NCBI RefSeq assembly: GCF_019175285.1
Contig: NC_056529.1
Span: 1,908,231-1,972,230, forward strand
Reading direction: 5' to 3'
DNA length: 64,000 nucleotides
Source of the DNA: Sceloporus undulatus
Taxonomy: Eukaryota > Chordata > Lepidosauria > Squamata > Phrynosomatidae
The position numbers and the translations under genes were made by a program. The notes under the pieces were generated by a model. It made no database searches and was not told the DNA's origin. It saw only the letters and a list, made by a program, of their open reading frames with translations. Every line of letters begins with the position of its first letter. Position 1 is the first letter of the stretch. Shown here one piece after another: positions 28,661-40,800 of this stretch.

Positions 28661-28963
28661 CAGGGATGTAGCCAAGGGGGAGGATCTAGGGGTCCGGACC
28701 CCCCTTCCATTAGAAAAATGAATGGTGTGTGCTGCTGCGCCGCCGCACTCAAGCCCCATTATAATGGTGGCACTTAGTCTGGACCCCCCCCTTCCTANNN
28801 NNNNNNNNNNNNNNNNNNNNNNNNNNNNNNNNNNNNNNNNNNNNNNNNNNNNNNNNNNNNNNNNNNNNNNNNNNNNNNNNNNNNNNNNNNNNNNNNNGCA
28901 CTCAAGCCCCATTATAATGGTGGCACTTAGTCTGGACCCCCCCCTTTCCTAGGTACGTCCCTG
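28661..28963. mobile_element. Short hAT-like DNA element interrupted by a false gap
   Basis: The left end CAGGGATGTAGCCAAGG and the right end 'ctaggtacgtccctg' are imperfect inverted repeats. Flanks share TCGCCCC (28654-28660 and 28964-28970), a plausible target duplication. The 100-N gap lies inside, and the sequence on its two sides is duplicated, so the real element is probably only about 150 bp. Confidence 0.5.
28798..28897. other. Assembly gap (100 N) flanked by overlapping contig ends
   Basis: The 53 bases before the gap (28745-28797) recur after it from 28898, with one extra T in the later copy. The two contigs therefore appear to overlap rather than be separated. Confidence 0.95.
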
Positions 28964-30780
28964 TCGCCCCCAACTGCTGCCCCCATTGCTCCCGGGGGGG
29001 CGGAGGTCTCTTTGGGGCAGGACTTCTGCCGGGGTTTGGGGTGTTTATGGGACGCAGAGGAGGGTCAGAGAGAGGCTTTCCTTCGCCTGCTGCGGCCCGA
29101 AACCCTGTGGCCAAAGGGACCTCGCGGCGCCTCTGGAGCCCAAGGAAAGAGAGCCTTTGGGGGCAGGGTCCGGCTCCTTCCTCGGACAAAGGGTCGCCCC
29201 AAGAAGCGGAGGCGAAAGACCAGCCAAAGGCTCCAGTGTCAAACATCTGGATGAGATCCGGACCCACAAGAAGGAGGAGGACAGCCCTGGCCCCTTGGCG
29301 ACCCTCTTCGGCTCGAGTCCGGGAAGCGAGGCGGGGGTCCGGGAACCGAAAGACCCCCCCCGACCCCCCTCGGTCCTCGGAGGGAAAAGGGAGGAAGGAG
29401 ACCCCGCCCCCATGAATCCACGGAGGGAGGGGCTTAAGGCTCCAGGGGGCGCCGCCCAGACCTCCCCTTCCCCTTTCTCCCTCGGGGGGGTCGCTCTTCC
29501 TCCGGAGGGGCCTCTTTCTCGGGGGCGGGGCCCAGGGAGGGGGAGGACTTTGCCGGAATCGACTGAGCATGCGCCACTCCTAAGGACGCCCCCTCCACCG
29601 CAGCACCGCCGATTTGGGGGGGGGGGGAGCAGGCGGCGGCCTCGAAGGGAGGAAGAGGAAGAGGAGAAGGGGCCCCGGGAGGAGATCCAGCACCCCCCCC
29701 GCCTCCTGGTCTGGCATCGCAGGTGGGCTCTGCGGCGGCGGCGGCGAGGCGGGTTCCCAGGAACAAAGAAGGACCCCTCCCGGCCTGCCTCCGTCCTTCC
29801 TGGGGGGTCTTGAAGGAAGGGCTCCTCTTTGGAGGGGCCAAGGCCCCCTCGTTGCCCCCCCCCCCGCGGAGATGGAGCCTCTGGACGCCCCCTAGGAAGC
29901 CCCCTCCCGGCAGGGGCAGCGAGGGGGGTCCGTCCTGGGGGCCTCGGTGGGCGCCGCTTCCCTCCGGGGTGAACCCCCTCCTTCTCCCTCAGGAATGCTC
30001 TCCTTTGGCAGAAGCTGGTGGCCCAAGAAGTTTGCCCCCCTCAGTGGCAGCCCCCTTGTCCCCCTTCTGCCCCCCCGAGAGGAGCCCCCCTTTCCCCTCC
30101 CCTCCCCCATTGTGATGCCAAGAGGACAATGGCCGCCCCCCGCTCAAGCCAAAAGCCCCTCCGGCCCCCTGCTTTCTTCTCCAGGAGCCCCTGGGTCCCT
30201 TGGGAACCTCGGAGGCAAGTGGGGCAACTGAGGGGGGCAGATCCCTCATTTTGGGGCCCAGAGTGGCGGGGGCGGGGGGGCTGCCTAGTCTGTCCATTGT
30301 CTCTGGGAGGATCTGGCAGCTGCTGCCATCTTCTCTCTCTGAAGAAAGCATCCGCCTTTGAAACGAAGCCGCTGCTTCTGGGGGGGGGGGCATATTGGGG
30401 GGGGGGGAAAGCAAGGGGGGGGGCCATTGATTTTCCTTCCCAAAAGCCTTGCAGGGGAGGTTGGGGGGCAGGCATTGGCATTCTTTCCAGACTGGGGGGT
30501 TGGTGGCTCCTGCTCTCTTCCTGGCCCTGGCGCCCTCCTGTGTCTCCACTGAGGCATGACATCCTGAAGTTAAATAACAGCCGCCCTTTTGAATGGGCGC
30601 GGGAGTAGGGGGCCTCGGTCTCTCTGGCGCCCCTTTGTGGCTTCTTGCCAAAGAGCGCCGGATAAGATCTTATCCGGCTAAACGAGCCATCGCTGCATGG
30701 CTCTCGGGCGCCCTCATGTGGCTAGCATTGGGAAATTGCTTGATGCAGCCACAGGAGGGCGCGCGAGAGCCAGGAATGAG
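28964..30780. other. Very GC-rich stretch without a recognised gene
   Basis: Long runs of G or C (7-10 bases) and CpG-dense blocks. A possible NRF1-like 'gagcatgcgcc' is at about 29567. Many long open frames exist on both strands through lack of stop codons; none resembles a known protein. G-quadruplex-forming runs are frequent (for example around 30380-30425). The region could hold a promoter island, but nothing shows for which gene. Confidence 0.5.
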
Positions 30781-30933
30781 TCCCTTGGAAGGGCCGCTCC
30801 ACGGAGGAGGCGGAGCTTGAAGGCAAGGGGCGGGGCTTAGTCGGGACGTGTGCACATGCGCCCTCATGGACGCAGGCACTCCTCCTCTTCGGCCACGTAG
30901 GCACTTCCGGCGGGCGCTCCGTCTTCCTCCAAA
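30780..30933 (+). promoter_or_regulatory. SETD6 promoter region
   Basis: CpG-rich sequence with an Sp1-type 'aggggcggggc' near 30828, an NRF1-like 'cacatgcgccc' near 30851 and an ETS-like 'cacttccggc' near 30901. The start codon lies within 'aaaatggcgac', a YY1-type motif often found at short-leader housekeeping starts. Confidence 0.5.
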
Positions 30934-33900
30934 ATGGCGACGAGGCGAAACGGGCCAAGCGGAGGGGAGGCAAGTCCGGAGGCGTCGCGGAGGCCCTGTC
31001 GTCCTTCCTGGGCTGGTCTCGGAGCAGGGCCTGGAGCTGAGCGGGAAGGTGAGCCGGCAAGGCGGGCCTCCCTGGCCAGGCTCCTGGCTCTCCGAGCGAG
31101 AGCGTGTGGCCACGGAAAGGGCTCTGCGGCGGGTCTCTCGGGCTCCCGGCCTCGAGTCTGGAAGAGTGGCGTCTCTGCTTTGGCTTCTCCAGAGGAGCGA
31201 GCGGTAGAGAGAGAGAGAGAGATGGAGAGCCATGCATTGGTTGAGAGGAAGCCCTTTGCATCTCGATCCCAAACAGGGAGCCCAGGGGTCCCTTTGGAGG
31301 GCGCGCTCCTTCAAGGGCGCCTGCGTCCCAAGAGAACGGGAGCCCCTGAGGACCGGGAGGGGCTTTGGGCGCCCATTGAAACAGGCTGCTCCAAAGCAAC
31401 CCCAAGCCGCTTCCTCGTGGGCTGCCTGCCTGGCCCTTGTTCTGTGGCTGTTGGGAGAACGGGATTCTGGGCATGGCATCCTCTGCCAGGTCAGGATGAA
31501 GAAGCCATTGAGACCCACAAAGGCTCCCCTCAACAGGAAGGAAGAGGAGGCCCTGGAAGGAAGCAGCCGGTGTGTCTCAACCAGGCTGGACTCTGATTAC
31601 TGGCACGAGTGCGAATGGCTGTCTGCCTCTTGTCTCCAGGTCTGTGTCAGCAGAGAAGGCACCGCGGCGGATTATGGCCTCTTGGCGCAAGAAGACCTGG
31701 AGGCCGGGGGGTCTCTTCGGCGTCCCAAGGACAGCCCTCCTCTCGCAGCACACCAGCCCCTTGGCCCTGCTCTTGGAGAAAGGCAGGCAGAGCCAGGGCT
31801 CAGGGTTCGAGGAAGCCATGGTGCCACTCTGCTTTGCTGTGTGCCAGGCCTCACCTGGAATAATACGTGTCTGGTTCTGGGCACCATGAGTGAAAAAAAG
31901 GTATGTTTGGAGGTGTCTAAAGGAGGGCCCCAAATGGTGAAGCCCTATGCAGAAAGACTTAGGGAGCTGAGGATGTTCAGCCTGGAGAGAGAAGGTTAAG
32001 GGGTGAGATGAAATCCCTGTTTAAATATTTGAAGGGGTGTCACATTGAGGAGGGAGGAAGCTTGTTTTCTGCTGCTCCAGAGAACAGGACCCAGTGGAGC
32101 AATGGATGCAAGCTCCCGGAAAGAGATTTCAGCTCAGATTAGGTGGAACTCCCTGACATTAGGGCTGCTTGACTGGGAAAACACTCCCTCAGATAGTGAT
32201 GGGGATGCTTTGAAGAGAGTTCCTGCATGGCAAGAGAGGGGGCTGGGCTGGATCCGGGCCCTTCTTGGAGTATCTTCCAACTTTAGAGTTCTATGATTAT
32301 TTAAAACCTTGTGCTCAGTTTGGAGAGACAAGATTTTAAATCTGAAGACACTGTGTGTGTGACTATGATCAGTGCTTGCCAATGGTAGGAAGCGGATGTG
32401 TGTTTGAAGAAGTGCAAGATTCTTGAGAATGGAAAGGAAATCGTCCATTTGCAGAACTGGGAGTTGTGGTTCCTGACCCTTTGGTTTGCTTTCCTAATAG
32501 AGAGCGGCACAAAACACCTGGCCTTTGTGAATCTTTGTTTTTCTGCCTCCATAAGAACAAGCCTCCTGGAGAGCCAGTCTGGCTGGGTTCCCCTCTGCTT
32601 TCTCTGCTGCATGAATCCCCCGCAGCAATTCGCACTGGGCACCTTACCTATCCCTCTGGCCCATTTCACCAATCTGGATCACCCATGTTTTGTAAGGAAA
32701 TGCCGCTTTGGCTCTGTCCCGCTTATCCAGTTCCAGGGAGAAGGGTGGGTCAAAGACTAAGACCTTTGGTGGAAGAGCTGCACCCTTCAACTGAGGAGAG
32801 ACCCTCAGCTCCCAAGTGTTAAAGCCGCAATGAAGAGGTTTATTTTAGCTTGGCTCACATGTGGATCAAAACAAGGTGTGTGAATTAAAATGTGTAAAAG
32901 TTAGAATTAAGTAAGCTACCATATTAAGACATCAGTACATGTGCTTTGTTAAGACCTCAGACGGGGAGAACCACCTGCTGTCTGATAGGATTATGCATGT
33001 TCCGTGCCTGAACTGGCTTCCTAAAGCAAGAGAGCAGCCTTCCTGTCCTTGTTCCTCCAGGAGCAGCGAGAGCGGAAGAGGACTGCTGCAAGGGACTGGG
33101 GTTCCTGAGGCTGGACAGAGACCTGGCCAGCATCCAGAAGGAGCATTCTCTATCGTCCTGCCCTTCATGAAGGTGCACCCAGATCTCTTCACCCCAAGGC
33201 GCAAAGCCTGGAGCTCTACAAGAGGCTGGTGGCATTGTCATGGCATACAGTGAGAGAGAGAACTGGCAGAGCAGTCTTTGCCACAGACAGAAATGATCAC
33301 TTTAGCACAATCTTTTACAAATTGTTGTATTACTGAATCTCACATTAAATAAAATAAACATTTTTAGACCTATTTGGAGCTCCATCTTCAGCATGACTTG
33401 GCGCTGCTTTGAACTTGCTTCGTTCTGCTTGTTTCTTGTTTCAACTAGTTTCCAGGAACCCTTGGATGAGGAAGAAGAAGATGAGGAAGAGCCAACCCTC
33501 CAGTGATGGTGCCCCTGGCAGATCTCTTGAATCATGTGGCAACATAAACGCCAACTTGGAATATTCCCGGTGAGCAAAACATGCAAAAGACACAAGGCAG
33601 CAAAGAGATGTGAAGGCATCTTTGAATGAATTCAAGCTTTCGTCTGTGGTTTTATTAATCAGACTTTGATTTATCAAAAGAAGGTGGTTTCTGGGTGAGG
33701 TTGGATGCAAAGGGTTCTTCCCTTGGAAGCTTCTGAAGAATCTTGTGTGTCTTGCTTCTGTCAGGGTTTGCTTTCCTGCCTTTCTGTAGGAGTGCTTGAA
33801 AATGGTTGCCACACGGCCGATCCGTAAAGGCCAAGAGTCTTCAACACGTACGGACAGATGGCCAACTGGCAGCTCCTTCACATGTATGGCTTGCTTAACC

Positions 33901-35946
33901 ATATCCTGGCAAACAGAACGATGCGGCTGACATCCAGATGTTGACTCTGCTCAAGGCTGCGCTGCAAGGTCAGTCATCCCTGGAAGGCCCCTTATTTAGC
34001 ATTGCTCTTGAGCAAGTGGACCTCTGAAAGCATGCTTTCTAAGAAAGATTCCCTGCCTGCTGGGCATAGAGGTGCTCTTGCTCAACCTGGTGAGTGTTGG
34101 CACCTCAGAGAAAATTACTTAAGCAGCAGCTTTGTTGATCCTGACTTTCCTCTTGTACTGTCATGCCTCTTTCAATCATCTCTCTGCCTTTTAAACAGCT
34201 AAACATGGGGCCATGCAACACTTTCCTCTAGGGATGGTGTTGCCCACTTGTCATTCCATTACGGTTTCCTTCTTGAGAGCATCTAAACAGGCTGATTAGA
34301 TTGTGTGGCTGTGTGTGCAGATCCCAATCACTGGCTATCACTTTTGGTGGCAAAGTGGGCATTTGAACCCACATCTCCCCCATCTACTCTTGCATTGAAT
34401 GGGAAGTGTGTGCATTCATGTTATTACTTTAGCCAAGAGAGTGTGATGTTCCTGACCTGGGCTGTCATTGGCAGGGGGAAAGAGCCTTAAGGACCCTTTG
34501 CTATTAAGCATATCTGGGTGTCATATAAGGCCCCAGTGGAAAGGAAGCCCCAATACAATCTTCTCCTGGACCGTTTTGCCGTGGTTTTTAAGCAAGACTA
34601 TGGTTTTGTCTCCCTTTCCTTTGCTGGCACAAAGTCCGAAGCAGAGAGGCAGCTGGTCTTGGAGCAGTGGGGCTGCCTTTGCCGCATGGGATGGTGGGCG
34701 AGGAAGGGGCCTTTGTCATTGGCTGGGAGAGGGTCTTCACTGAGGAAGAGCTGTCTGTGGCACTGAAGGTGAGTGGCCAGTCAGTCCCTGGACACTAGGT
34801 ACCATTTTACCCCTGTGCTTGCTTGAAGTGCCTCCTTAAGTGAGGGCACAGATTAATCTCTCTAAAAGGAGTATCCTGTTAAGATGAGGATTCCTTCCAT
34901 TAGATCAGATTGAATCATGCAGCCCTCCAGTCTTGTTGGATTGCGTCTCCCACAGCCAATGGTGAGAAATGCCGAGTTCCATTCCAGCCTTCTCTGGAGG
35001 GTCATGTTATTCCCACGCATCAGTGGGAGATGGATTAGTTTGTAATTACAGAGCCGGAAGACTTGCTCTGTTTTGAAATGTGTACAGTTGTGGTATGGAT
35101 CTGAAGTAAACAGAACCATCAAAATAACCTGAACAAGCATTGGTGTGATGGTAGTTACCATAGTGGCCTTCCAAAATGATGTGAAGAAATTGCAGCCTGG
35201 AGTGGTTATTCTTAACCTGACGCAGAATCACTTTCCTTCACCAAGAAATAGCCGCCTCAGGTTATGTGTGTGTTACTGCGTAGTAACATTCTGGTCTCTG
35301 GGGGACTCCTTCCACCAGGAATGTAGTTGGATCACCTAGTTGCATGTTTCACCTTATTGTGGATCTCTTCCTTATAACCCTCAGCTTTAAAGTCTAGGCT
35401 CCGATCTCCTTGGGCAGTCACAAAATTCAGATCATTTGTCACAGCAGCCGTGAGACATTTTGGGGAATGATTACCCGACCCATAGGGCTGTTGATGACAG
35501 TGCAGAATAGTTGTTGGGTTTTGCTTAATGCCTAAGTATAAACCCATTGAAATAACTTCAACAGGTCAGGGAAGCAGTGCTGATCCTGCACTTCACTGCA
35601 GGCCTCTCAGTAATTCTGCTCTTGGTTACTTTTGCGTCTTTGTTACTAAGCATGTCTGCGGAGAATTCAGGGGTTTAAAGAACAAGACCTGGGAACAGGG
35701 GAGCGTAGCCCCGCACGCCTGGCGCTCTCGAAGGCCACGATTCCTGAGCTCAAAGCCTCTGGAAGCAGCTTCTCTTCAATGCCGCTCTGCTGACCCTGCA
35801 GTCTACAGCTTGGACTTGAAAGAGGAGGAAGAGACACTCCAGAACCTGCAGGCGTATTTGAAGCTAAGTCGCGGGAGCAGCATGCCCTTCAAGTGCGCTA
35901 CCGGCCAGAAGAGATCTTGCATCAGTTGCTTCAGCTGTGCGGGTAA
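30934..35946 (+). CDS. SETD6: SETD6 protein-lysine N-methyltransferase; many small indels
   Basis: Nuclear SET enzyme known to monomethylate RelA and H2A.Z. Probable exons: 30934-31048, 31641-31782, 32556-32691, 33061-33249, 33449-33569, 33790-33968, about 34628-34768, about 35632-35946 (TAA 35944-35946). Recognisable blocks: MATRRNGP start; [92 protein letters not shown]; and [16 protein letters not shown], the SET cofactor-side motif. The last exon gives [19 protein letters not shown] and ends [10 protein letters not shown]. Nearly every exon needs one or more single-base corrections to stay in frame. Exon 2 has a GC donor, and the acceptors of exons 7 and 8 lack a clear AG. Conservation between breaks is strong, so assembly error is favoured. 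The gene converges with CNOT1. Confidence 0.85.
31838..32297 (+). mobile_element. CR1 LINE 3' fragment in SETD6 intron 2
   Basis: About 460 bp of CR1 3' sequence: 'tctggttctgggcaccatga', 'gaggatgttcagcctggaga', 'ctgctccagagaacagga', 'ggaactccctgacattag', 'ttcctgcatggcaagag' and the end 'ttccaactttagagttctat'. It is 5' truncated and in the same orientation as the host gene. Confidence 0.85.
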
Positions 35947-36199
35947 AAGAGAGCAACTGCTTTGGCTGCACTGCCTTGGTGTTTGTAGAGGGGACTTTGT
36001 GCTGCAGATGTGTACAGAGGTGCATCTTGGGTTCCCCGTGAAAGACCCCTCAGGCGTTGGGTCTGGCTGTGCTGGTGTAGCATTTCGTATTTCTCCTGGA
36101 AATACATTGGAAGCAGGTTTCTGTGAAACATTTCTGTCTTTAGGGAGCAGTGAAATGCTTTCCAGAGCAAGGTTTGGCCACTCAAAAGAAATGTATAAA

Positions 36200-36224
36200 N
36201 NNNNNNNNNNNNNNNNNNNNNNNN
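36200..36224. other. Assembly gap (25 N)
   Basis: A run of 25 N about 250 bases after the SETD6 stop, in its 3' UTR. Confidence 0.99.
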
Positions 36225-36305
36225 GCTAGAGATAATGCTGTAATTTCTCTTTAGGGAGACGTAACGCTGATATTGAGGGTGCATTTCAGTAGCCATCTTC
36301 TAGTG

Positions 36306-36434
36306 CAGTGTTTCCCAAACATTGGTCCTCCAGGTATTTTGGACTTTAACTCCCAGAGCTACTTGGGCCAACAGTGAGGAATTCTGGGGCCTGAAGTCCA
36401 AAATATGTGGAGGATCAAAGTTTGGGAAGCACTG
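36306..36434. repeat. Palindromic hAT-type MITE, family C, copy 3
   Basis: The ends are CAGTGTTTCCCAAACATTGG and 'caaagtttgggaagcactg'. Internal arms carry 'ttggactttaactcccaga' and its mirror. It lies in the SETD6 3' UTR or between the two convergent genes. Confidence 0.7.
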
Positions 36435-36642
36435 TGCTGCTGGATGGCTGTTTGCCTCCTCAGATGAATTAAGAGGTCCTGAAAGCGAGCCCTGCTGAAC
36501 CTCTCAGGGCCGACATCCGAGTAGATGCACAAGGAATGACTCTCTTGATTTTCATAAGTGTGCCAAACAGTCCAATTCCATATGTTAGCTGTCAGCGATG
36601 CGTAACTACTGCTTGCCTGTCTGTTCCCCCAAATTGATGCCA

Positions 36643-36648
36643 AATAAA
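36643..36648 (+). terminator. Candidate SETD6 poly(A) signal
   Basis: AATAAA about 700 bases after the SETD6 stop. A second AATAAA on the + strand is at 36802-36807, and either could be used. Confidence 0.45.
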
Positions 36649-36858
36649 AATGTGCATTTCCCTGTCCCACAGCTTCACATCTATAAAGGGGAAGGATTAG
36701 GTTTACTTATGCTTTAGTAAATTTTTATTATGAAGTTACTAGGCATCCTTTAGTGCTATATGAACAATGTTATATTCTGATAGTGTATGAAGCTGGCATT
36801 AAATAAAATGTGTGTCTGTATTATGAACAGCAGCAGAATGGCTTTGTCAGGAAGCAGG

Positions 36859-37855
36859 AGGCAAGTTGCTTGTCATGACTTTAATGTTTTAACTACAGAA
36901 TGCATACATACAAGAAGTGGGAGAACTAAAGCCCAAGAGAACTAGAAAGGCTACAAAATACAACACATGGACCAATACATTTACAAAACATTCAAAATCC
37001 TTACAAAATGGGCTGTATTGGTCCTTTTTGTTCTTTTTACAAACTCAAAACTTTGTGGCCACAGGGGAGCAGTTAATAGATCCAGACCCTCCCCACCCCA
37101 AAATTTACAAGTGTCACGAAAGAAAATCTACAGGCCTGGTCTTGTGTCTCTTGCTAAAACAACTGCCCCCTCCCAAGGGCTCCTGGGGTTCCTCTGCCGA
37201 GGGGTCAGTCCTCCGAGCCGCTGACCCCCAGCCATTCGCTCTCTCGCTCTCTGGCCGCATTTGATAGTGGGGGAAGTGACCACCTGGACACTCACCCCGT
37301 CCCCCTCTGTTCCAATGCATTACTCATTTTTTTCCTTTGACACCTTGTGATTTATAGGTCCCCCCACCCGCAAGAAAAATAAGTTACATAATATTTAAAC
37401 TGGCTTTTCCATACTCTTTGGGAGTCTGGGAATGTCAGGCGAGCAGATCTGCCCCAGACAAGCACTTGGCCTCAGCAGCAGCAGCCACCACTTTCTCTCT
37501 CGCAAGCCAGTTGGTCAGTCGGCCGGCCGGTCAGTCACTCACCCCATTACCTCTTGAAACACAATTTGCACAAACCCAAAAGTCCAGACAAATATTTCTG
37601 TTCTGTGTATTTACAATAGTTCAAAATTATATTCACAGCATCTTCTGAATTTTGGCCAAGAGTCAGAACTTTGTTTTAAACTTTGGAACATGCCCACGTA
37701 GGAGGAGGTTTTTCTCACACAAAGATCCGCAATGTAAGCCCCCTGCTGAAAAGGGAGGGGCGGCCCCACGGCCGTCCGCACAGACCCATGCGCGGCGCCC
37801 GCTTCTGTCGGCTGGATGGGATGGAGACCTCGGGGCTGGTGGCTTCTAACTGGCT
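36859..37855 (-). other. CNOT1 3' UTR
   Basis: A stretch of about 1 kb between the CNOT1 stop and an ATTAAA signal (36880-36885, - strand) with no reading frame of note. It faces the SETD6 3' end across less than about 250 bases. The exact cleavage site is inferred. Confidence 0.5.
36880..36885 (-). terminator. Candidate CNOT1 poly(A) signal
   Basis: ATTAAA on the - strand (TTTAAT on +) about 970 bases past the CNOT1 stop. An AATAAA-like site further on, near 36723 on the same strand, is an alternative. Confidence 0.4.
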
Positions 37856-40800
37856 CCCGTTCCTTCCATTACTTGCTGTGCCTGTTTCTGCCCCATGCAG
37901 CACTGGGCCACAGACTGGAACAGCCTACACAGAGGAGGAGGAGGACAGCTTCATTTCCAAACAGAAACTCCCCTTTCCTCTGGAAGCAGCCAAACCCAAA
38001 GGACTGCCTCCTGCAGAAACAAACCACACTCCAAAACATTACTCACTTTTCAATTTCCGGAGCACAGTGCACAAACTCGTGGTTCCAGAACTTGAACGCG
38101 GGGTTTTTAATCAGCTCAATGAAGGTTATGAGGAGACCCCATGGATGAGGTCTATTTACAATCAGTCGCTCTAACAGAACTCTGTAAAAGAGAAAGGAGG
38201 AGGAAGGGAATCACCAATTTGCCAGGACAAAAAAAGGCAGGCTCATGCACACGTGTGGAAAACCTTTGGTCCTCTTGATTAGGGTGAGCAACTGTGACAC
38301 TCCAGACCTTTCCATCTGCAGCCGCCCACCAGTTCTCCACTTCTGCTCTAGACCTTTGGACTTTCCACTTCCAAGAAGCACCAGCCATCCTCTGCTTTCC
38401 CAGGACAGCCACCTTCTCTGAGAAAGAGGCAGGTGGGTCCAAGTTCTTTTGGTCTTTTACCTGGTGATCTGCTCTTGGATAGCTTCGGTGTTTGCCTCAG
38501 CAAATAGGTAAAGCATGGTACAGCTGAAATAGTGCGTGTGGCTGTTGGGGTACCGTAACTGGTTGGCAATGGCATTCAAGAAGAGGTACCGACCTGGGAC
38601 AAGAGAAGAATCATGAAGGAGCCGGATGGGCAAACTAAAGGGAGAAGGAACCAGGCAGCAGAGAAGAGGAGGCAGCATCTGCTGGACCCCATCCCTTCCC
38701 ACACTGCCATCCCCTTTTCCTTTGGCAGGGAACTAGCTTGGGGGGGGGGGGGGGGGGGGGTGATAAATAAATAAATGAATAAATGATGAAAATCTATGAT
38801 GGATCTTGTCCTTCAAAAGAGATAATAGGGGCGGCTTCCCTTTCTCTCCCCCCACCTTTCTCAACAGAAGCAGATGAACTGCTGTGTCCTCTGGGACATG
38901 AGGTCCAACCAAACAGCTTTTTGTCCCTAAAGAAACCTATCTCAATATCAAATGCTGAGGGTTGGGACACCATCAGTGTCTGTCCTTACCTTCTGTGTCC
39001 AGGTCAACAGCAAGATTCTGGAAGATATCCATGTGAGCCGAGTGGGTGATGGTGCTCATGGAGGGAGTGCTGCCCTTGTTGTGGATGTGAGCGATAGCTT
39101 GAGTGCCAACATACAGCACCAGAGCATTGATCAGCTGGATGTTGTAGCGATTGCCGGGCTCATTCGACACCTGGCAAAGGAAAGAAAGGCAGAGAGAAAG
39201 GGCTCACTGCCATGAACACTGGAGTCTCCATGGGACACAGGCAGTCTTTCATCTGCATCTGACATCAAAGGGAGACAAGTCAAGCCCTGGCCATTTCCTG
39301 GTCTCTAACATTACACAAACAGGCTCCTCTCACCTTGCCTGCCACCTAATAAGATTATATTCTCTCCAAAGAGGCACTTCTTGTAAAACACACACACGCT
39401 TTTTAACAGAATCTGCTGTTCAGCATAAAATAAATGCAGACATTCTTTGTAGCCCATCCCACACTGGGATGAGAGTTGGGCTTTCTGGGCCTTTAGTCTG
39501 ATGGTCAAAGTATGCACCCTCCCCCCGATCACACATGCACCCACCAACCTCAGCCCCGGACCCTGGGTGAAGTCCCTCACCTGCAAGTTGCTGCGCAAGT
39601 CAGAGAGGAATGTGACTGGCGACCGGGTTTTGAGATAGGAGTCCAAGTCCTTCTTGAACTGCGGAGGCATCACGCCTGTGAAGTTGGTGAGAATCCGTGG
39701 CGCAATATTGATCTCACTCAACATGTCGACCTGCCAAAGAGAGACATTAAGAGTCCTAACACTGTTTAAAAGGTTTTGGATACAGAGTCACATATTCTGG
39801 GGTAAGGAGAGCATAACATGAAACTGATAAAAGGGTTGCACACATGATTTTTCCATCAACTTGTTCTATGAATAGTTTTTCATTAGACTTTGGGGCTTAC
39901 AACTAAGCATTTTTAGCTGCTCTTTCTTTTCAGTTTACTGAACTGGTTTAAAGAAGTATTTTTATTATTTTAGCACACCGTTAAACAACATTTTCAAAAG
40001 AGAAATTGGCCTTCATGTGACAAAGCTAAAATGTCAGAGTTTCACAGTTGCCAAGTGGGCAAATCAATTTCTTTATGTCCTCTCCCAATGTGGAAGATGC
40101 TGCCTGTACCACCAGATCTGAACACTTTCCCAGCCCCTGAAAGGTTTCAGAGCTAACAGGAAAAATAACGTCACTTAGATGGCCCTGCAATCGGACCAAG
40201 GAGTCTGACGCCGTTGTTTACCTTTGTAGTTAAAAAAAGCAAAGCAACCTCCCAGCAAGCGCATTGCCACACTGATAGACCTTGCAGCTTCAGGGAATTA
40301 GGGGCATTACCTTAAGGTTGGGAGTGAAGGGGTCTGGAAGTCTCATGTTCCGCGGGAAGGCACTCAAGATCAGGTTCCTCAGCTGAATACAATTTGGAGG
40401 AATCACATCACAGAACCCATAATGGTAGTCACAGAGAAATTCTGGGAAATCATGTAACAGGACAAGCAACACACGGAGAGTACCCTACAAGGACAAAAAC
40501 ATAAACACAACCAAAAAAAAAAAAATAAAAAAAAAAAAAAAGGGGGGGGGGAGAGAGAGACAAGGCGTAAGACTTGGTGTCCCTACAAAACTTTCCAACC
40601 CATCCCTTGACACATGGCATGGCAGCCACCTTTTTGACCCTGAGTCCCACATGGCACCAAATATGAAGAGGATACACGTGTCACCCATGCATGTGAAAAT
40701 TTGCACACACACGGTCTATCATCGCAAACTCTAACCTCTTTCTGCCCGCTGAGGTCTAAGAGTGCTGATGTGTGCTACAGTTTTAACAGAGAAAGTGAGC

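Noticed and set aside
28902-29841. Long open frames of 220-275 codons in the GC-rich block
   Set aside because: Same cause. There is no homology, no splice logic and no codon signature, and overlapping frames are open on both strands.
34330-34400. Possible tRNA gene or SINE ('gcatttgaacccacatc' resembles a reversed B-box)
   Set aside because: No A-box, cloverleaf or SINE core accompanies it.
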